Source: Eubacteriales bacterium
GTDB lineage: Bacteria > Bacillota > Clostridia > Lachnospirales > Lachnospiraceae
Direction: 5' to 3'
Length of the DNA: 64,000 nt
Assembly (NCBI GenBank): GCA_030524175.1
Contig: JAUNHC010000004.1
Coordinates: 111,717 to 175,716 of the forward strand
The notes under the pieces were generated by a model, which saw nothing but the letters and a program-made list of their open reading frames with translations, was not told the origin of the DNA and made no database searches. Positions 62,787 to 64,000 of the stretch are shown here, in pieces (within the stretch, counting starts at the first letter, position 1; every line of letters begins with the position of its first letter). Made by a program: the position numbers and the translations under genes.

Positions 62787-64000
62787 ATGGCAAGACCAGG
62801 AAAAAAGAGAAAAGTTTTATTTGTCCTTGAAATTGTTGTCTTACTTTTGTTCATCGGCGGGCTGTATGTCTACGGCCAGATCGTGACTAAGCTGGACAAG
62901 ATTGAAACACCGGTGTTGGATCAGACAAGCATTGAAATTAATCCGGAAGCACCGAAAATGACTGGGTATAAGACATATGCCCTTTTTGGCATTGACCACA
63001 GAGATAAGAATTCAGAATTAGGCGGAGAGAACAGCGATACTATTATCGTTGCAAGCGTTAACAATGACACAAAGGATGTGAAGCTGGTTTCCATTTACAG
63101 GGACACGCTTTTATATATTGGGGATGACACCTACTCCAAGGCTAATGCAGCCTATGCATACGGCGGTCCGGAGCAGGCCATCACCATGCTGAATACCAAC
63201 CTGGATTTAAATATAGATGCCTATGCCACAGTGGATTTCAATGCGCTGACCACTGTTATTGATGAATTGGGCGGGTTAGATATCCCTATGTCTTATGCTG
63301 AGATTGAGCATATGAATAATTACTGTGTAGAGACATCAGAAGAGACAGGGAAGAGCTATACCCCTATAGAGAAGCCGGAACCGGCTCCTGAAGACCAGGA
63401 GGCGATCATCGGAACTTATCACCTTAACGGTGTACAGGCTACTTCTTACTGCCGTATCCGTTATACAGCCAGCCTGGATATGGGACGTACAGAACGTCAG
63501 AGGCGAGTGATCCAGATGATCGTGGACAAGGCTAAAAAGGCTGGGATCACCACTATTTTCAACATTATGGATCAGGTTTTCCCCATGGTGACAACCTCGC
63601 TCAATAAGACTGAGATACTGGAGATGCTGCCTACTCTTATCGGGTATAGCGTGGACGACACTACAGGTTTCCCGCAGCAGTACAAATTCTCAAATATCAA
63701 GGGAAGTATTATTGTGCCCACTACCCTGGAATCAAATGTTGTTGAGGTGCATAAATTCCTTTACGGTGAACAAAACTATACACCAACCCAGCAGATTGTG
63801 GAGAGAAGCCAGAAGATTATAGAAATTGTAGGCGGAGATGAAGTGCTTTTGGAAGAAGCACCTGTCACAACTGAGGAACAAGACAATAACGATTCCTTTA
63901 CCTGGAGCGGTAATGACAACGGTGACGGTAATTCCGGCGGAGGAGATTATGATCCCGGATATGACGGCGGAGGAAATTACGATCCCGGAAACGGCGGCGG
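62787..64000 (+). CDS. LytR-CpsA-Psr (LCP) family glycopolymer ligase, 5' part
   Basis: The frame opens at ATG 62787 (AAGGGGAAG upstream) and is still open at the right edge, giving at least 404 residues. One N-terminal membrane helix (about 9-29) is followed by the LCP domain: ALFGIDHRD, NSDTIIVASVN, LVSIYRDTLL, YRIRYTASLDMGRTERQRR, with the Arg/Asp residues that bind the polyprenyl pyrophosphate. A Pro/Glu-rich insert sits near 190-205. The visible end is a Gly/Asp/Asn-rich tail with DPGxDGGGNYDPG repeats. LCP enzymes attach teichoic acids or capsules to peptidoglycan, a natural last step for this locus. Confidence 0.94.
   Translation, partial: MARPGKKRKVLFVLEIVVLLLFIGGLYVYGQIVTKLDKIETPVLDQTSIEINPEAPKMTGYKTYALFGIDHRDKNSELGGENSDTIIVASVNNDTKDVKLVSIYRDTLLYIGDDTYSKANAAYAYGGPEQAITMLNTNLDLNIDAYATVDFNALTTVIDELGGLDIPMSYAEIEHMNNYCVETSEETGKSYTPIEKPEPAPEDQEAIIGTYHLNGVQATSYCRIRYTASLDMGRTERQRRVIQMIVDKAKKAGITTIFNIMDQVFPMVTTSLNKTEILEMLPTLIGYSVDDTTGFPQQYKFSNIKGSIIVPTTLESNVVEVHKFLYGEQNYTPTQQIVERSQKIIEIVGGDEVLLEEAPVTTEEQDNNDSFTWSGNDNGDGNSGGGDYDPGYDGGGNYDPGNGG

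Overview
The window reads as a chromosomal segment of a spore-forming, Gram-positive Firmicute of the Lachnospiraceae type (Blautia-like is my best guess; this is inference from gene content, not a database match). Support comes from the sporulation genes gpr and spoIIP, YesM/YesN-type two-component signalling, wall enzymes with choline-binding-like repeats, a c-di-AMP cyclase operon, and a Wzm/Wzt plus LCP surface polysaccharide locus. Nearly all genes lie on the + strand. Only rpsT and one D,D-carboxypeptidase are on the - strand. I saw no tRNA, rRNA, CRISPR array, phage or insertion-sequence transposase.

Region 1 (1-9.5 kb) is a carbohydrate or polyol catabolism locus: two zinc-type dehydrogenases (the first cut by the window edge), a YesM/YesN sensor-regulator pair, then an operon of a 2-hydroxyacid dehydrogenase, an FGGY kinase and a class II aldolase. 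It ends in a 417-bp intergenic element with 67-bp inverted arms. Region 2 (9.5-24.3 kb) is housekeeping and sporulation: rpsT, gpr, spoIIP, lepA, a small lipoprotein, hemW, a small membrane protein, an LTA-synthase-like phosphoglycerol transferase, uvrA (with a LexA-box-like site inside its promoter), a stand-alone mreB behind a structured leader, and recD2. Region 3 (24.3-29.1 kb) is comF, then two uncharacterised membrane proteins leading into cdaA, cdaR and an HPr-family protein.

Region 4 (29.2-35.7 kb) holds three wall enzymes with different catalytic domains (L,D-transpeptidase, GH25 muramidase, amidase) that share one kind of aromatic wall-binding repeat. A second structured inverted-repeat element sits between the first and second. 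Region 5 (35.7-42.1 kb) has its own strong promoter and a 5' leader hairpin. It encodes an ATP-grasp/PLP-enzyme fusion, a second ATP-grasp ligase, a pair of SMR/ArnE-ArnF-like small transporters, an ArnC/GtrB-like lipid-carrier glycosyltransferase and a WecE-type aminotransferase. I read this as a cassette that makes, flips and possibly aminoacylates a 4-amino-sugar on undecaprenyl phosphate; it is the best candidate here for an undescribed system.

Region 6 (42.2-64 kb) is a surface polysaccharide locus, probably rhamnose-rich: rfbC and rfbD, Wzm/Wzt exporter, a methyltransferase, a possible kinase-fold protein, three tandem-GT2 proteins and one single GT2, a YfhO-like membrane protein, a polyprenyl-phosphate sugar-1-phosphate transferase, and an LCP ligase running off the right edge. 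Two paralogous D,D-carboxypeptidases are interspersed. Regions 4-6 together form one envelope-building neighbourhood: polymer synthesis, export, modification, attachment to peptidoglycan, and wall enzymes that probably bind it.
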